In this document: positions 6,339 through 6,339 of the stretch, piece by piece
How positions within the stretch are numbered: position 1 is the stretch's first letter
Layout of the letters: every line of letters starts with the position of its first letter
Assembly (NCBI GenBank): GCA_003487955.1
Contig: DNNJ01000178.1
Location: forward strand, 1,540 to 7,878
DNA: 6,339 nucleotides
Reading direction: 5' to 3'
Source of the DNA: Clostridiales bacterium
Lineage (GTDB): Bacteria; Bacillota; Clostridia; Tissierellales; Sedimentibacteraceae
The notes under the pieces: generated by a model
What the model was told of the DNA's origin: nothing
What the model saw: the letters and a program-made list of their open reading frames with translations, nothing else
Database searches by the model: none
Program-made: the position numbers and the translations under genes

Positions 6339-6339
6339 T

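Overview
The window is AT-rich, with strong purine-rich ribosome binding sites and consensus sigma-A-type promoters. It carries a PhoR-type sensor kinase, a tungsten/molybdenum aldehyde:ferredoxin oxidoreductase (AOR) and an IS1182-family insertion sequence. Together these suggest an anaerobic low-GC Firmicute (Clostridia or Tissierellia-like). This is inferred from gene content and base composition; no species-specific marker is visible.

Layout. (1) 1-1635, + strand: a sensor histidine kinase whose start lies before the window. It has an extracytoplasmic sensor domain, a membrane helix, HAMP, PAS, HisKA and HATPase domains, and looks like PhoR/PnpS of the phosphate regulon. (2) 1636-1782: a spacer with a degenerate palindromic repeat. 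(3) 1783-3667, + strand: a two-gene unit of an AOR-family oxidoreductase and a 70-residue MoaD/ThiS-like sulfur carrier ending in Gly-Gly, overlapping by 29 bp. (4) 3668-3777: a second, more complete copy of the same kind of repeat. (5) 3778-4425, - strand: a hemolysin III/PAQR-family membrane protein, convergent with the AOR unit, with its own promoter. (6) 4499-6290: a complete-looking IS1182-family element with 23-bp terminal inverted repeats, its own extended -10 promoter and an intact DDE transposase. (7) 6291-6339: right flank of the IS, which mirrors the left flank as an inverted copy.

How the genes work together. The AOR and the small carrier form a plausible functional pair: the enzyme needs a pterin-dithiolene (tungstopterin) cofactor, and MoaD-type proteins deliver the sulfur used to build the dithiolene. 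The kinase, the hemolysin III protein and the IS show no evident functional link to that pair.

The least expected structure is around the IS. Its conventional 23-bp ends sit inside a much longer imperfect inverted repeat (about 64 bp on the left, 71 bp or more on the right, cut by the window end). Either the IS has unusually long bipartite ends or it landed in the middle of a pre-existing palindrome. The left outer arm also contains the promoter elements of the hemolysin III gene. I did not find a convincing new multi-gene system; the rest is recognisable families in a fairly ordinary accessory arrangement.
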